Shown: positions 1-8,406, counted from the first letter of the stretch. The stretch: 29,989 bases of DNA from Chloroflexota bacterium (GCA_005879775.1 VBJX01000013.1:1-29989), one strand, 5' to 3'. Notes: a model not told the origin generated them from the letters alone. A program made the numbers and translations.

Positions 1-1
1 C

Positions 2-235
2 TGGGGGATCCAGATCTGGGCAAGCTTTGGGCGCGAGTATCGCCACGGCAGGCCGACCGGCGTCGTCTACGCGCCGGTGGCCATCACCGGCTACGTGCCC
101 GAGGTGCTGGCCGATGTCTCCATGGTCGCCGACGACTTCGAGATCACCCCCGGCATCTGCGGCAAGGGCTGGAAGGAGCTGGTTCCCAACGGAGCCGGCG
201 GGCCGCACGTGCGGACCCGCTGCCGGCTCGCCTAG
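2..235 (+). CDS. tldD: TldD metalloprotease subunit, C-terminal fragment
   Basis: Only the last 77 codons are in the window; the 5' end lies off the left edge. The reading frame ends in TAG at 233-235. The segment reading EVLADVSMVADDFEITPGICGKGW, continued by a VPNGAGGPHVR stretch, resembles the conserved C-terminus of TldD (a PG-x-CGK-x-G motif followed by VxVGxP/GPHV). TldD carries the HExxxH zinc site in its N-terminal half, which is not visible here. TldD and TldE form a heterodimeric protease that degrades unfolded peptides and matures some peptide products. The complete tldE starts 4 nt downstream, which supports the call strongly. Identity rests on the C-terminal motif plus this context. 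Confidence 0.8.
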   Translation, partial: WGIQIWASFGREYRHGRPTGVVYAPVAITGYVPEVLADVSMVADDFEITPGICGKGWKELVPNGAGGPHVRTRCRLA

Positions 236-239
236 CCCA

Positions 240-1601
240 ATGGAGCAACGCCTCCTCGGCGCGCTCGAGGCCCATCCGGGGATCGACGACTGGACGCTCC
301 GGCTCCAGCGGTCGCGTGGCGTGCAGATCTATCTCGCGGGCTCGGTCATCGAGAGCGTCCGGGAGGTCTCGCGCGAGGTGTACGAGGTCGAGATCTTCAA
401 CGACCACCCTTCCCCGCAGACCGAGGGAGCGGGGGAGATCGCTCGCGGAAGCGCCACGATCCCGGTCGCGCTCGACGACCTCGGACGGCTGGAGCAGATC
501 CTGAACGATGCGGTCACGATGGCCAGCCTGGTGCACAACCCGCCCTGGCCGCTGCCGGAGCCGGCCGACCTCCCCGAGGTGCCCCTGACCGACGATCGCC
601 TCGCATCGCCGGGGGGCGCGGTCGCCGCCGGCCTCGAGGCCGCGGATCAGATCCGGACGCTGACCGAGCAAGAGCGGGCTTCGGGGGTCCGCCTCAGCGG
701 GGCGGAGCTCTTCCTGACCTACTTCGAGGAGGAGCTTCGCAACAGCCGTGGGATCGAGGCAGCGTCCACCTCGACCCGGTTCCTGATGGAGATCACCCTG
801 CTGGCCCGCGGGACAGATGACGAGACGGAGTATTTCCGACAGGCCGAGTCGCGGCGCCTCGAGGACCTGCGCCTGCAGGCAGCGGTCTCCCAGGGAGCAC
901 GCCTGGCACGCGACAAGCTGCGGGCGACCACGCCGGCCACCCGCGAAGGGCCGGTGGTGATCGAGGGTGAGGCGCTCCACCTACTCATGACCGGGCAGAG
1001 CACCGGCTCGCTGGGGGCATACCTCTTCCAGGCGTCGGCTCGCTCCGCCTATGAGCGCATCTCACGCTTCGAGATCGGCGAGCCGGTCTTTGGCGGTCGG
1101 GAGCTGGGCGGCGAGCCCCTGACCCTGCGCTCGAACGCACGGCGCCCGTTCGGCACGAGCAGCTATCGGTTCGACTCCGACGGCCTGGCTGCCCAGGACC
1201 TGCTGGTGATCGAGGACGGCATCCTGCGAGCCCGGTCGGCAACCCAGCGCTACGCGCACTACCTCGGGCTTCCCGCCACCGGACGCCCGGGGGTGACCGA
1301 GATCAAGCCTGGGACCACCCCCATCGCGCGCCTCCTCGACGGAGGCGACCCGGTCGTCCACGTCCTCGATTTCGCGGCGGCCAACGTGGAGCCGGTCAAC
1401 GGCGATTTCGGGATGGAGATCCGGGTCGGCTACGAGGTCGGCCCCGACGGGACACGGCCGGTCAGCGGCGGGTCGGTCACCGGCAACCTGTTTGAGGCGA
1501 TGGCCGATGCGCACTTCTCGTCCGAGACGGCCGAGTTCGCGACGTACGTGGGGCCGGCCGCGATCCGGTTCGAGTCGTTGCAGGTCGCCGGCGAGGACTA
1601 G
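240..1601 (+). CDS. tldE: TldE/PmbA family protein, partner subunit of TldD
   Basis: A 453-residue protein of the usual PmbA/TldE length (about 450). It has the family layout: an N-terminal alpha/beta half and a C-terminal beta half with segments such as GEALHLLMTGQSTGS and the terminal region with SGGSVTGNL, EAMADAHFSSE and FATYVGPAAIRFESLQVAG. No HExxxH motif is present, as expected for TldE; the catalytic zinc is in TldD. The ATG at 240 is chosen because the homology begins there and it lies 4 nt after the tldD stop. The frame stays open upstream of 240, but that part is the tldD sequence read in another frame. The two genes form an operon. The stop overlaps the recO stop by 4 nt, tail to tail, so there is no room for an ordinary terminator between them. 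Confidence 0.85.
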   Translation: MEQRLLGALEAHPGIDDWTLRLQRSRGVQIYLAGSVIESVREVSREVYEVEIFNDHPSPQTEGAGEIARGSATIPVALDDLGRLEQILNDAVTMASLVHNPPWPLPEPADLPEVPLTDDRLASPGGAVAAGLEAADQIRTLTEQERASGVRLSGAELFLTYFEEELRNSRGIEAASTSTRFLMEITLLARGTDDETEYFRQAESRRLEDLRLQAAVSQGARLARDKLRATTPATREGPVVIEGEALHLLMTGQSTGSLGAYLFQASARSAYERISRFEIGEPVFGGRELGGEPLTLRSNARRPFGTSSYRFDSDGLAAQDLLVIEDGILRARSATQRYAHYLGLPATGRPGVTEIKPGTTPIARLLDGGDPVVHVLDFAAANVEPVNGDFGMEIRVGYEVGPDGTRPVSGGSVTGNLFEAMADAHFSSETAEFATYVGPAAIRFESLQVAGED

Positions 1602-2398
1602 GCCTCCGCGCCAACCGCCACCATCGCCTCCTGGCGAGAGGCGACATCGGCCAGGAAGTCACGGCTTCCCAGCTCCCGTTCCAGGATCGCCGAGACCGTC
1701 GCGTGCAGGAGTCGCTCCGTCTCACGCTGAACCGCCGCCGAGAGCCGAACGCGCAGCACGTCGGTGAGCCGGGTGCGCTGCAGGTGGCGGAGCACCTTGA
1801 GGCCATCAGGGCTGATCGGCCGCGCGTCGAGGGCAGGATGGAGGCATTCAGGCCCGAGCACGCCGGCTCCCACCGCGGAGTAGCCGTTGCCGTTGGGCTC
1901 GAGCGCTGACCCACACTCCAGGCATTGCGAGAGCTCAGGCCGAAATCCCATGGCGTCGAGCAGGTGCAGCTCGTACCAGCGTGCCACCAGGGCGCGGGAG
2001 ACCTCCTCCGGCGCGGCATCGAGGGCCGCCAGGCCCTGGGCGAGCAGGCTGAAGGCGGCCTGCGAGTCGGCACTCCCCTCGCAGAACCGGTCGGCAAGCT
2101 CGACCAGGTACCAGGCCGCTGCCGTCGAGTGCAGGTCATCCCGCAGCCCGAGGTGCGCGTCCTCGAGCGCGGTCTGGGTCACGACGTCGAAGGTGCGCCC
2201 GATGGCCAGCACCAGGTGCACGTCGCTGAACGGCTCGAGCCCGCCGCCCAGCCGGGAGCGAGGTCTGCGGATCCCCTTGGCGATGACGCGCAGCTTGCCG
2301 AGCCGCGGAGTGAGCACGGTCAGGACCCGATCGGCCTCGCCCAGGTCCATGCTGCGCAGGACGATCGCCTCGGTCTTGTAGAGGCGCGCGCGGCTCAC
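1598..2398 (-). CDS. recO: DNA repair protein RecO
   Basis: A 266-residue protein. The N-terminal OB fold begins with YKTEAIVLRSMDLGEADRVL and continues with LTPRLGKLRVIAKGIRRPRSRLGG, the classic RecO signature. A helical part follows, with a cysteine pair CLECG. RecO works with RecF and RecR to load RecA on SSB-coated single-stranded DNA and anneals strands. The GTG at 2398 is preferred because it sits nine codons before the first conserved block; the open frame further upstream is the prenyl synthase gene read backwards. Of the four zinc-site cysteines seen in many RecO proteins, I see the CxxC pair and a single later cysteine (GPEC), so the site may be incomplete. The gene diverges from the prenyl synthase with 30 bp between start codons. 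Confidence 0.9.
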   Translation of the reverse strand: MSRARLYKTEAIVLRSMDLGEADRVLTVLTPRLGKLRVIAKGIRRPRSRLGGGLEPFSDVHLVLAIGRTFDVVTQTALEDAHLGLRDDLHSTAAAWYLVELADRFCEGSADSQAAFSLLAQGLAALDAAPEEVSRALVARWYELHLLDAMGFRPELSQCLECGSALEPNGNGYSAVGAGVLGPECLHPALDARPISPDGLKVLRHLQRTRLTDVLRVRLSAAVQRETERLLHATVSAILERELGSRDFLADVASRQEAMVAVGAEA

Positions 2399-2416
2399 GC
2401 TCCGATCGACCTCGGG

Positions 2417-2422
2417 TACCCT
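2417..2422 (+). promoter_or_regulatory. Candidate -10 element for a leaderless prenyl synthase transcript
   Basis: TACCCT fits the relaxed TAnnnT -10 consensus and ends 6 nt before the GTG start at 2429. That spacing is what leaderless transcripts show, where the start codon is also the transcription start. No Shine-Dalgarno-like sequence lies between recO and the GTG. The -35 region is poor. The element overlaps the perfect 8-bp palindrome GGGTACCC at 2414-2421. This is inference from spacing only. Confidence 0.3.
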
Positions 2423-2428
2423 TGGCGC

Positions 2429-3487
2429 GTGGACATCGGAGTCGAGTTTAGCGACCTTCTCGGCGAGATCGAAGACGAGATGCGGTCCGTGCTCGACATG
2501 CAGGAAGGCCACGCCCGGCCCCTCTACGAGATGCTCGCCTACCACCTCGGGCTCGACCAGCCCGATGGGCCGCGCGGCAAGCGCATCCGTCCGTTGCTCG
2601 GGCTGCTCGCCTACCAGACCTTGACCGGCAAGTACCAGGACGCGCTGCCGGCCGCCGCGGCGGTGGAGCTCGGCCACAACTTCAGCCTGGTCCACGACGA
2701 CATCGAGGACTCCGATCGGGAGCGGCGCCATCGGCCGACCCTGTGGGCGGTGTGGGGCGTGCCGCTGGCGATCAATGCCGGGGACGCCCTCTTCGCGCTC
2801 TCTCGCCTGGCCCTCTATCGGCTCATGGACGCGGAGGGCTACGAGCCGCAGAAGCTGATCGACCTGATGAAGGTCTATGACGAGACCTGCCTGGCGCTGT
2901 GCGAGGGGCAGTACCTGGACATCAGCTTCGAACGGCGCCTGGACGTCACCGTCGACGAGTACATGGAGATGATCGGCAAGAAGACGGCCGCGCTGCTGGC
3001 GGCCTCGGTGCAGGCCGGCGCAATGGTCGCCACCGGCGACCCGGAGGTCGGCGAGATGTACCGCCGCTTCGGCTATGACCTGGGGATCGCCTTCCAGATC
3101 GCCGATGACCTGAAGGGCACCTTCTGGGCTAGCGCCGCGTCGGGCAAGCGCGAGGCGGGTGACGTGCGCAAGCGCAAGAAGACCTTCCCGCTGATCTGGG
3201 CTCTCCAGCACGCCGGCGACGACGACCGCTCGCGGCTGGGGGCCATCTACCAGCCGGTCATTCGGGCCACCGATGGCTCCGGCCCGCCGGACGCCGACGG
3301 CGCCCTCTCCGATGAGCAGGTCGAGGAGGTGCTGGCCATCCTGGAACGCTGCGGCGCGCGCGCCGCCGCCGGCGAAGAGGCGCGCCAGCGCCGCGCCACC
3401 GCCATCAATGACGTGACCGTCCTCCCCATCCCGATCGAGGCGCGCGAGCTGCTCAGCGGCCTGGTCGAGGCGGTTGTCGCCGTCTAG
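2429..3487 (+). CDS. Polyprenyl diphosphate synthase (trans-isoprenyl diphosphate synthase)
   Basis: A 352-residue all-alpha prenyl synthase that condenses isopentenyl diphosphate onto an allylic diphosphate. The substrate-binding GPRGKRIRP block is at about 48-55. The first aspartate-rich motif (FARM) is H89-DDIED, followed by the RRHRPT segment. The second aspartate region is QIADDLKG at about 224-230, so the last Asp of a strict DDxxD is replaced, as in the DDLLG variants. GDVRKRKKTFPLIWAL at about 245 is the matching downstream block. Product chain length cannot be read from sequence alone; geranylgeranyl or longer products are likely for membrane lipids, carotenoids or quinones. The GTG at 2429 precedes all the homology. 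Its end overlaps the CNNM-type gene by 4 nt, tail to tail. Precursors would come from the MEP pathway, of which ispE is in this window. Confidence 0.88.
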   Translation: MDIGVEFSDLLGEIEDEMRSVLDMQEGHARPLYEMLAYHLGLDQPDGPRGKRIRPLLGLLAYQTLTGKYQDALPAAAAVELGHNFSLVHDDIEDSDRERRHRPTLWAVWGVPLAINAGDALFALSRLALYRLMDAEGYEPQKLIDLMKVYDETCLALCEGQYLDISFERRLDVTVDEYMEMIGKKTAALLAASVQAGAMVATGDPEVGEMYRRFGYDLGIAFQIADDLKGTFWASAASGKREAGDVRKRKKTFPLIWALQHAGDDDRSRLGAIYQPVIRATDGSGPPDADGALSDEQVEEVLAILERCGARAAAGEEARQRRATAINDVTVLPIPIEARELLSGLVEAVVAV

Positions 3488-4878
3488 GGGCCTGGCGGGG
3501 TCTCCCCATCGGTGGACGTCGCCGGCTGGCGGGGGCGGGTGGCGACCACCTTGGCCACCCGGCGCGGCTCGGCCGCCTCGACCCTCAGCGTCACGTCCCG
3601 GAACTGAACCACGGCCCCGGGGAGCGGAATGTGCCCGACCCGGTGCACCACCAGCCCGCCGACCGTGTCGTACTCGTCCTCGTCATCCTCCTCGGCATCG
3701 GGCAGGTCGAACAGGTCGCGCAGGTCGCTGATGCTGACCCGGCCGTCGAGCCGGTAGGCGATCTCCTCACCGGCCTCGATCTGTTCGACGAGGGACTCCT
3801 CGCGGTCGTATTCGTCCTGGATCTCCCCCACGATCTCCTCGACGACGTCCTCCAGGGTGATCAGGCCGGCGGTTCCGCCGTACTCGTCGACCACGATGGC
3901 GATGTGCCGACGGGCGCCGCGCATCTCCCGCAGCAGGTCGTCGACCGGCTTCGTCTCCGGCACGTAGACCGCCGGGCGGGCCATGGACCGGATCTCGATC
4001 TGCGGCGCCTTGCTGCCATGGTCCTTGAGGTACGGGAGCAGGTCCTTGACGTACAGGATGCCCAGGATGTTGTCCAGGTTCTCCTCGTAGACCGGCACCC
4101 GGGAGTGGCCGGCCCGCACGATCATGTCGAGCACTTCGTCGATCGGCTCGCTCACCTCGACCGCCCGGATCCCGATGCGGGGCACCATCACCTCGTGGAC
4201 CTGGGTCTCGGAGAGCTCGATGACCCCGTGGATCATCTCCTTCTCCTCCTCCTCGATGCTCCCCTGCTCCGACCCGGTCTCGACGAGCATCTTCAACTCC
4301 TCCGTCGAGAGGTAGCCGGCCTGCGGACGGTCCTTGCCGCCGAGAGCGCGAACCAGGACGTTCGAAACCGTCGATACGAACCAGACGACCGGTCGCAGGG
4401 CCCGATCGAACCAGCCGATCGGGCGCGCCACGAAGAGCGCGAAGCGATCGGCGAAGGTGAGCGCCAGGGTCTTGGGCACCAGCTCGCCGATGATGATCGC
4501 GGCGAGGGCGATCAGCAGGGTGACGAGCACGAAGCTGATCGAGCCGGCTGCGTCGCGAATGAACTCGATCGGGATGAGTCGAACCACGTCCGCAAGCGAT
4601 TTGGAGAGCGAGACCGCCCCCACCGCGGAGGCCAGGAAGCCGAGGAAGGTGAGCGCGATCTGGATCGTGGCCAGGAAGCGGCTCGGGTCTTCGATCAGCC
4701 GCTGTGCTACGCGGGCGCTCCGGTTGCCCTCGGAGATGAGCTGGGTCAGCCGGTGGCGCTTGACGGTGATCAGCGAGATCTCGGAGGCGGCGAAGAACCC
4801 GCTGGCCAGGACCAGCGCGGCGACCAGCGCCAGGTCGAAGATCGGAACGCCGGTGGTGCCGCTCCCGCCTTCAGGCAT
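3484..4878 (-). CDS. CNNM/CorC-type membrane protein with CBS pair (hemolysin C family)
   Basis: A 464-residue inner-membrane protein. The N-terminal CNNM (DUF21) domain has hydrophobic segments at about 14-34, 66-88, 113-133 and 140-175 and the family signatures SGFFAASEISL and IIGELVPKTLAL. Two CBS motifs follow: VMVPRIGIRAV to GILYVKDLLPYL (about 230-285) and MARPAVYVPETKPVDDLL to VDEYGGTAGLITLEDVVEEIVGEI (about 299-353). A CorC_HlyC domain, with an acidic loop (EEDDEDEYDTVGG), makes up the C-terminus. Family members have been linked to magnesium or other cation transport or efflux; the old name hemolysin is misleading. The ATG start overlaps the end of glmU by 8 nt, so the gene is the last of the minus-strand block. 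Substrate is not predictable from sequence. Confidence 0.88.
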   Translation of the reverse strand: MPEGGSGTTGVPIFDLALVAALVLASGFFAASEISLITVKRHRLTQLISEGNRSARVAQRLIEDPSRFLATIQIALTFLGFLASAVGAVSLSKSLADVVRLIPIEFIRDAAGSISFVLVTLLIALAAIIIGELVPKTLALTFADRFALFVARPIGWFDRALRPVVWFVSTVSNVLVRALGGKDRPQAGYLSTEELKMLVETGSEQGSIEEEEKEMIHGVIELSETQVHEVMVPRIGIRAVEVSEPIDEVLDMIVRAGHSRVPVYEENLDNILGILYVKDLLPYLKDHGSKAPQIEIRSMARPAVYVPETKPVDDLLREMRGARRHIAIVVDEYGGTAGLITLEDVVEEIVGEIQDEYDREESLVEQIEAGEEIAYRLDGRVSISDLRDLFDLPDAEEDDEDEYDTVGGLVVHRVGHIPLPGAVVQFRDVTLRVEAAEPRRVAKVVATRPRQPATSTDGETPPGP

Positions 4879-6244
4879 CGTCCTGGCTGCGGCTGCCCCG
4901 TCGCCGGGCCTCGATCGGCCGAGCGGGCATGCCGACCACTGTCTTGCCGGCCGCGACGTCGCGGGTCACCACCGCGCCCGCGCCGGTGCGCGCCCCCGGC
5001 CCGATCGTGATCGGGGCCCGGAGCATGGTGTCGACGCCGATGAAGGCGCCGTCGCCGATGACGGTGCGATGCTTCTGGGAGCCGTCGAAGTTCGCGGTGA
5101 CGGTGCCGGCGCCGATGTTCACCTGCTCGCCGAGATCGGCATCGCCGAGGTAGCTGAAATGGTGCTGCTGCGTGCCGGCGCCGAGCGCGGATTGCTTGAT
5201 CTCGGCGTAGTTGCCGATCCGGCAGCCAGGGCCGATCTGGCACCCTGGCCGAAGGTGGCTGTAGGGGCCGATCTCGACGTCCTCGGCCACGCTCGACTCC
5301 TCGACGACGCTGGCCCAGACGACGCTGCGCGCGCCGATTCCCGAGGCGCGGATCTCGGCGTTCGGCCCGATCACCGCCTGCGGCCCGATCACCGAGCTGC
5401 CGCTGATGATGGTCCACGGTTCAATCCGGGCATCGGCCCCGATTTCGACCGCCGCGTCGATGCGCGTGGTATCCGGGTCGACGATGGTGACCCCGTTGCG
5501 CATGTGGCGCTCGGCGATCTCGGTCCGCATGAGCCGTTCGGCGACCGCCAGGGCGACCCGGTCGTTGATGCCGATCGTCAGCTCGGCCCGAGGCGCGAGC
5601 ACCACCGCCACGCGACGGCCGCTCCCCGCGGCCAGCTCCACCAGCTCGGTCAGGTAGTACTCGCCCGAAGCCGATGCGGGCACCTGCCCCACGTTGGCCC
5701 GCAGCCACTCAGCATCGAAGCAGTAGGTCCCCGCGTTCACCTCGTCGCCTGCCAGGGTCGCCGCGTCCGCGTCGCTCTCCTCGACCACCCGCAGCGCCCT
5801 GCCATCGTCGCCGCGGACCACGCGCCCGTATCCGCTCGGATCATTCATTCGCGCCGAGAGGAGCGCGATGGTCGCCTCGCCCTCGGCCTGCTCGCGCAGC
5901 AGCCGCTGGAACAGGTCGGCGGGGAGGAGCGGGACGTCACCCATGGTCACGATCACGTGGCGGACCGAGCGCGGCACACGCCCGAGGCCGACGCGGACCG
6001 CATCGGCGGTGCCCAGCTGCGGATCCTGGCGGGCGTTGGCGGCGCTCGACCCGAGCGCCGCCTCCACGAGCTCGCCGCCGTGGCCGGTGACGACCACCCG
6101 GTGCTCGATGCCTGCGGCGGCCAGGGAGTCGAGCACATGCTCGATCATCGGCCTGCCCGCCAGTGGGTGCAGCACCTTGGGAAGCCGCGAGCGCATTCGG
6201 GTCCCCTGCCCGGCAGCCAGCACGATGGCCGCGGTGGCTACCAC
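4871..6244 (-). CDS. glmU: Bifunctional GlmU: glucosamine-1-phosphate N-acetyltransferase / GlcNAc-1-P uridyltransferase
   Basis: A 457-residue cytoplasmic enzyme that makes UDP-GlcNAc in two steps from GlcN-1-P, acetyl-CoA and UTP. The N-terminal nucleotidyltransferase starts with IVLAAGQGTRMRSRLPK and has TMGDVPLL; the C-terminal left-handed beta helix has hexapeptide repeats (IGPNAEI, EIGPYSHLRPGCQIGPGCRIG) and the acetyltransferase catalytic histidine in QQHHFSYLGDADLG. The length matches E. coli GlmU (456). The GTG at 6244 is chosen because only two codons separate it from the conserved start of the domain; a GGAGGAG tract lies about 10 nt upstream, inside the end of ridA. The next gene, the CNNM protein, overlaps by 8 nt. 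Together with glmS and glmM this window holds the whole route from fructose-6-P to UDP-GlcNAc. Confidence 0.95.
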   Translation of the reverse strand: MVATAAIVLAAGQGTRMRSRLPKVLHPLAGRPMIEHVLDSLAAAGIEHRVVVTGHGGELVEAALGSSAANARQDPQLGTADAVRVGLGRVPRSVRHVIVTMGDVPLLPADLFQRLLREQAEGEATIALLSARMNDPSGYGRVVRGDDGRALRVVEESDADAATLAGDEVNAGTYCFDAEWLRANVGQVPASASGEYYLTELVELAAGSGRRVAVVLAPRAELTIGINDRVALAVAERLMRTEIAERHMRNGVTIVDPDTTRIDAAVEIGADARIEPWTIISGSSVIGPQAVIGPNAEIRASGIGARSVVWASVVEESSVAEDVEIGPYSHLRPGCQIGPGCRIGNYAEIKQSALGAGTQQHHFSYLGDADLGEQVNIGAGTVTANFDGSQKHRTVIGDGAFIGVDTMLRAPITIGPGARTGAGAVVTRDVAAGKTVVGMPARPIEARRRGSRSQDDA

Positions 6245-6248
6245 CAGA

Positions 6249-6638
6249 TCAGCTCTCCTCCCTGAGCGCCACGGCCTCGACCTCGACCAGCGCCCCCTTG
6301 GGGAGGGCCTTGACGCAGACGGTCGAGCGGGCCGGGTAGGGCACCGGGAAGTGACGCGCGTAGACCTCGTTGACCGTCGCGAAGTCATCCATGTCGACGA
6401 GGAAGATGGTCGTCTTCAGCACCCGATCCGGGCCGGAGCCGGCCGCGTCCAGGACCGCTTCCAGGTTCTGCAGGGCGCGCTCGGCCTGCGCGGCAACTCC
6501 CTCGGCGAGCTCACCACTGGCCGGGATCGTGCCGGTCTGGCCGGCCGCGAAGACGAGCTGCCCCGTGCGGATCCCCTGGCTGTAGGGCCCGATGGCGGCA
6601 GGAGCCGCGCTCGTCTGGACCTCGCTTCGCTCGCTCAT
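6249..6638 (-). CDS. ridA: RidA family enamine/imine deaminase
   Basis: A 129-residue protein of typical RidA/YjgF length (about 128). It reads AAPAAIGPYSQGIRTGQLVF in the N-terminal signature and has the catalytic arginine in YPARSTVCV (Arg104), followed by LPKGALVEVEAVAL. RidA hydrolyses reactive 2-aminoacrylate and related enamines and so protects PLP enzymes; Alr, a PLP enzyme, is coded in the same block. The ATG overlaps the ispE stop as ATGA. The gene stops 4 nt before glmU. The presence of the active-site Arg argues for a true RidA rather than an inactive Rid-like paralogue. Confidence 0.92.
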   Translation of the reverse strand: MSERSEVQTSAAPAAIGPYSQGIRTGQLVFAAGQTGTIPASGELAEGVAAQAERALQNLEAVLDAAGSGPDRVLKTTIFLVDMDDFATVNEVYARHFPVPYPARSTVCVKALPKGALVEVEAVALREES

Positions 6639-7507
6639 GGGGTCTCCTCGTCCTCGCTCAGGGCCTCGATGCTAGCCGGTTCGGTCCGCAGCCGGGTCTC
6701 GGCGACGCGCACGCCGGCCCGACGCAGCCGCGCAGCGACCGCCGCAGCACGATCCCCATCATCGGTCAGGACGAAGAGCGTCGGACCCGAGCCGGTGAGG
6801 CGAGGAACCCCGCCGGCGGCCAGCACCAGCCGAAACAGGTCGTCCAGCTCGGGTCGCAACCGTCGTGCCGGTCCGAGCAGATCGTTCGGCGCCTCGACCA
6901 GCGGATCGAGCGGCAGGGCGGGCTCCGTGCTCCATTCGGCTGGCTTCAGCTCGGCGAAGACCGCCGCGGTCGAGAGAGGCCGGGGCGGCGTGGCCAGGAC
7001 GGCATGCAGCCGGTCCGATGCGGCGAGCTGGATGGGCTCGACCTGCTCCCCGATCCCGGTCACCACAGCCGCGGCCTGCCGCGCCGCGAAGAAGGGCACG
7101 TCCGCCCCGATCGCGGACAGCTCACGCACCTCGTCGGCGCTTGGCCCTTCGGCGGCGCCGCGCCAGCGTCGACCGAGCCGCCAGGCCGCGGCGGCGTCGG
7201 ACGATCCCCCACCCAGGCCGGCAGCCACGGGGATCTGCTTCTCGACGCTGAGGCAGGCGAGGTCCGGCTGAGAGTCGAGTCCCGCCACCAGGCCCCGCCA
7301 GGCGAGGTTGTCGGCATCGATCGGCAGGCCGCCTGCCGCCGGCCCGTCGAGGCGCAGGCCCGAACAGCCGGGCATCAGCAAGAGCCGATCCGCCAGGTCG
7401 AGCAGCACCAGCAGGCTCTCGATCTCGTGGTAGCCGTCAGGCCGCCGGCCGGTGACCCGCAGGGAGAGATTGAGCTTCGCCGGCGCCTCGAGACGCAGCG
7501 GATTCAC
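6635..7507 (-). CDS. ispE: 4-diphosphocytidyl-2-C-methyl-D-erythritol kinase
   Basis: A 290-residue GHMP kinase, the fourth enzyme of the MEP isoprenoid pathway, which phosphorylates CDP-ME with ATP. Signatures are APAKLNLSL with the active-site Lys11, RRPDGYHEIES, the ATP-binding IPVAAGLGGGSSDAAAAW loop (about 92-109) and GADVPFF with the catalytic Asp136. LTGSGPTLFVL near the C-terminus is the third GHMP motif. The GTG start (7507) overlaps the ksgA stop as GTGA, and its stop overlaps ridA as ATGA. ksgA-ispE adjacency is common in bacteria. The enzyme provides precursors for the polyprenyl synthase at the left of the window and implies that this organism uses the MEP rather than the mevalonate route. 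Confidence 0.95.
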   Translation of the reverse strand: MNPLRLEAPAKLNLSLRVTGRRPDGYHEIESLLVLLDLADRLLLMPGCSGLRLDGPAAGGLPIDADNLAWRGLVAGLDSQPDLACLSVEKQIPVAAGLGGGSSDAAAAWRLGRRWRGAAEGPSADEVRELSAIGADVPFFAARQAAAVVTGIGEQVEPIQLAASDRLHAVLATPPRPLSTAAVFAELKPAEWSTEPALPLDPLVEAPNDLLGPARRLRPELDDLFRLVLAAGGVPRLTGSGPTLFVLTDDGDRAAAVAARLRRAGVRVAETRLRTEPASIEALSEDEETP

Positions 7508-8406
7508 GTCGTCGCTCCCGGTGGATCGGGTGCCCGGTCGGGGATCGGGGCCAGGGCGGTGGCCAGGCAGGCCCATTCCTCGACCGAGAGCGTCTGCGGC
7601 CGCCGTTCGGGATCGATGCCGCAGCCGGCGAGCGCGCCGGCCAGCTCGTCGGGGGCCAGCCGCAGCTCACGCCCGAGGCCGTTGTGCAGCTGCTTGCGCC
7701 GCTGCCGAAAGCCGGCCTGGACGACACGGTGCAGCCGCTCGCGCGCGGGCCCTGGGGCGACGATCGGGGTAGGTCGCCGGCGCAGCCGGAGGATCGCCGA
7801 GTCGACCTCGGGGGCGGGCTCGAAGGCCGCGGCCGGAACACGCTCCAGCAGCTCGGCGCTCGCCACGTTCTGGACGAAGACCGACAGGTAGCTCATCCGT
7901 CCGGGCGGCGCGGCGACCCGTTCGGCCACCTCGGCCTGGACCAGCAGGACGGTCAGCTCGGGCGGGCGCTCCCCTTCGAGGAAGGCATGCAGCAGCGGGC
8001 TGGTGATGTGATACGGGATGTTGGCGACCAGCTTGAATGGCTCGCCAGGGAAGCAGTCGCGTGGGTGGAGGGCCAGCGCATCGGCCTCGATCAGCTCGAA
8101 GCGCTCGACCGAGCCGAGCTCGCGTCGCAGGTAGGCCGCCAGGCGGGCGTCGAGCTCCACGGCCAGGACCTGCGCGCCGGCACCGAGCAGCCGCCGGGTC
8201 AGCACGCCAAGGCCGGGGCCAACTTCGACGATCCGGTCACCGGGCGTCAGCTCGGCGGCCTGCACGATCGCATCCAGCACGGACGGATCAGTGAGGAAGT
8301 TCTGGCTGAGCGCCTTCCTCGGTCGGAGGCGCTCGGACGCCAGGAGGCGACGAAGCTGGCCCGGTGTCGGCGGCACGAGGCGTTCGGCGGCAAGTGGATC
8401 GGTCAT
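7504..8406 (-). CDS. rsmA: 16S rRNA dimethyladenosine transferase KsgA/RsmA
   Basis: A 300-residue SAM-dependent methyltransferase (also ksgA) that dimethylates two adjacent adenosines in helix 45 of 16S rRNA during late 30S assembly. It shows KALSQNFLTDPSVLD, the SAM motif VEVGPGLGVLT (about 60-70), a motif II acidic residue in VLAVELDARL and the catalytic NIPYHITSPL. The C-terminal helical domain includes FRQRRKQL. The N-terminal 25 residues before the family signature are longer than in E. coli. The ATG at 8406 overlaps the tsaD stop (ATGA); the frame upstream of it is tsaD sequence. Loss of this enzyme gives kasugamycin resistance in other bacteria. Confidence 0.95.
   Translation of the reverse strand: MTDPLAAERLVPPTPGQLRRLLASERLRPRKALSQNFLTDPSVLDAIVQAAELTPGDRIVEVGPGLGVLTRRLLGAGAQVLAVELDARLAAYLRRELGSVERFELIEADALALHPRDCFPGEPFKLVANIPYHITSPLLHAFLEGERPPELTVLLVQAEVAERVAAPPGRMSYLSVFVQNVASAELLERVPAAAFEPAPEVDSAILRLRRRPTPIVAPGPARERLHRVVQAGFRQRRKQLHNGLGRELRLAPDELAGALAGCGIDPERRPQTLSVEEWACLATALAPIPDRAPDPPGATT

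Noticed and set aside
27..239. In-frame N-terminal extension of tldE back to 27
   Set aside because: The region encodes the TldD C-terminus in another frame; the extension is Arg/Pro/Ser-rich and unlike any protein start, while ATG 240 fits homology and spacing.
3110..3125. Missing Asp in the second aspartate-rich motif of the prenyl synthase as evidence of an inactive enzyme
   Set aside because: DDLxG variants with an intact first motif are common in active prenyl synthases.
2399..3211. Upstream extension of recO on the minus strand
   Set aside because: It is the antisense of the prenyl synthase gene; the RecO domain begins just after GTG 2398.
3631..5010. Long open frame on the plus strand opposite the CNNM gene
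   Set aside because: It is a low-complexity Asp/His/Val-rich antisense shadow of a clear gene on the other strand, as are the long plus-strand frames at 8364-9560, 11222-12136, 13662-14600 and 20330-21502.
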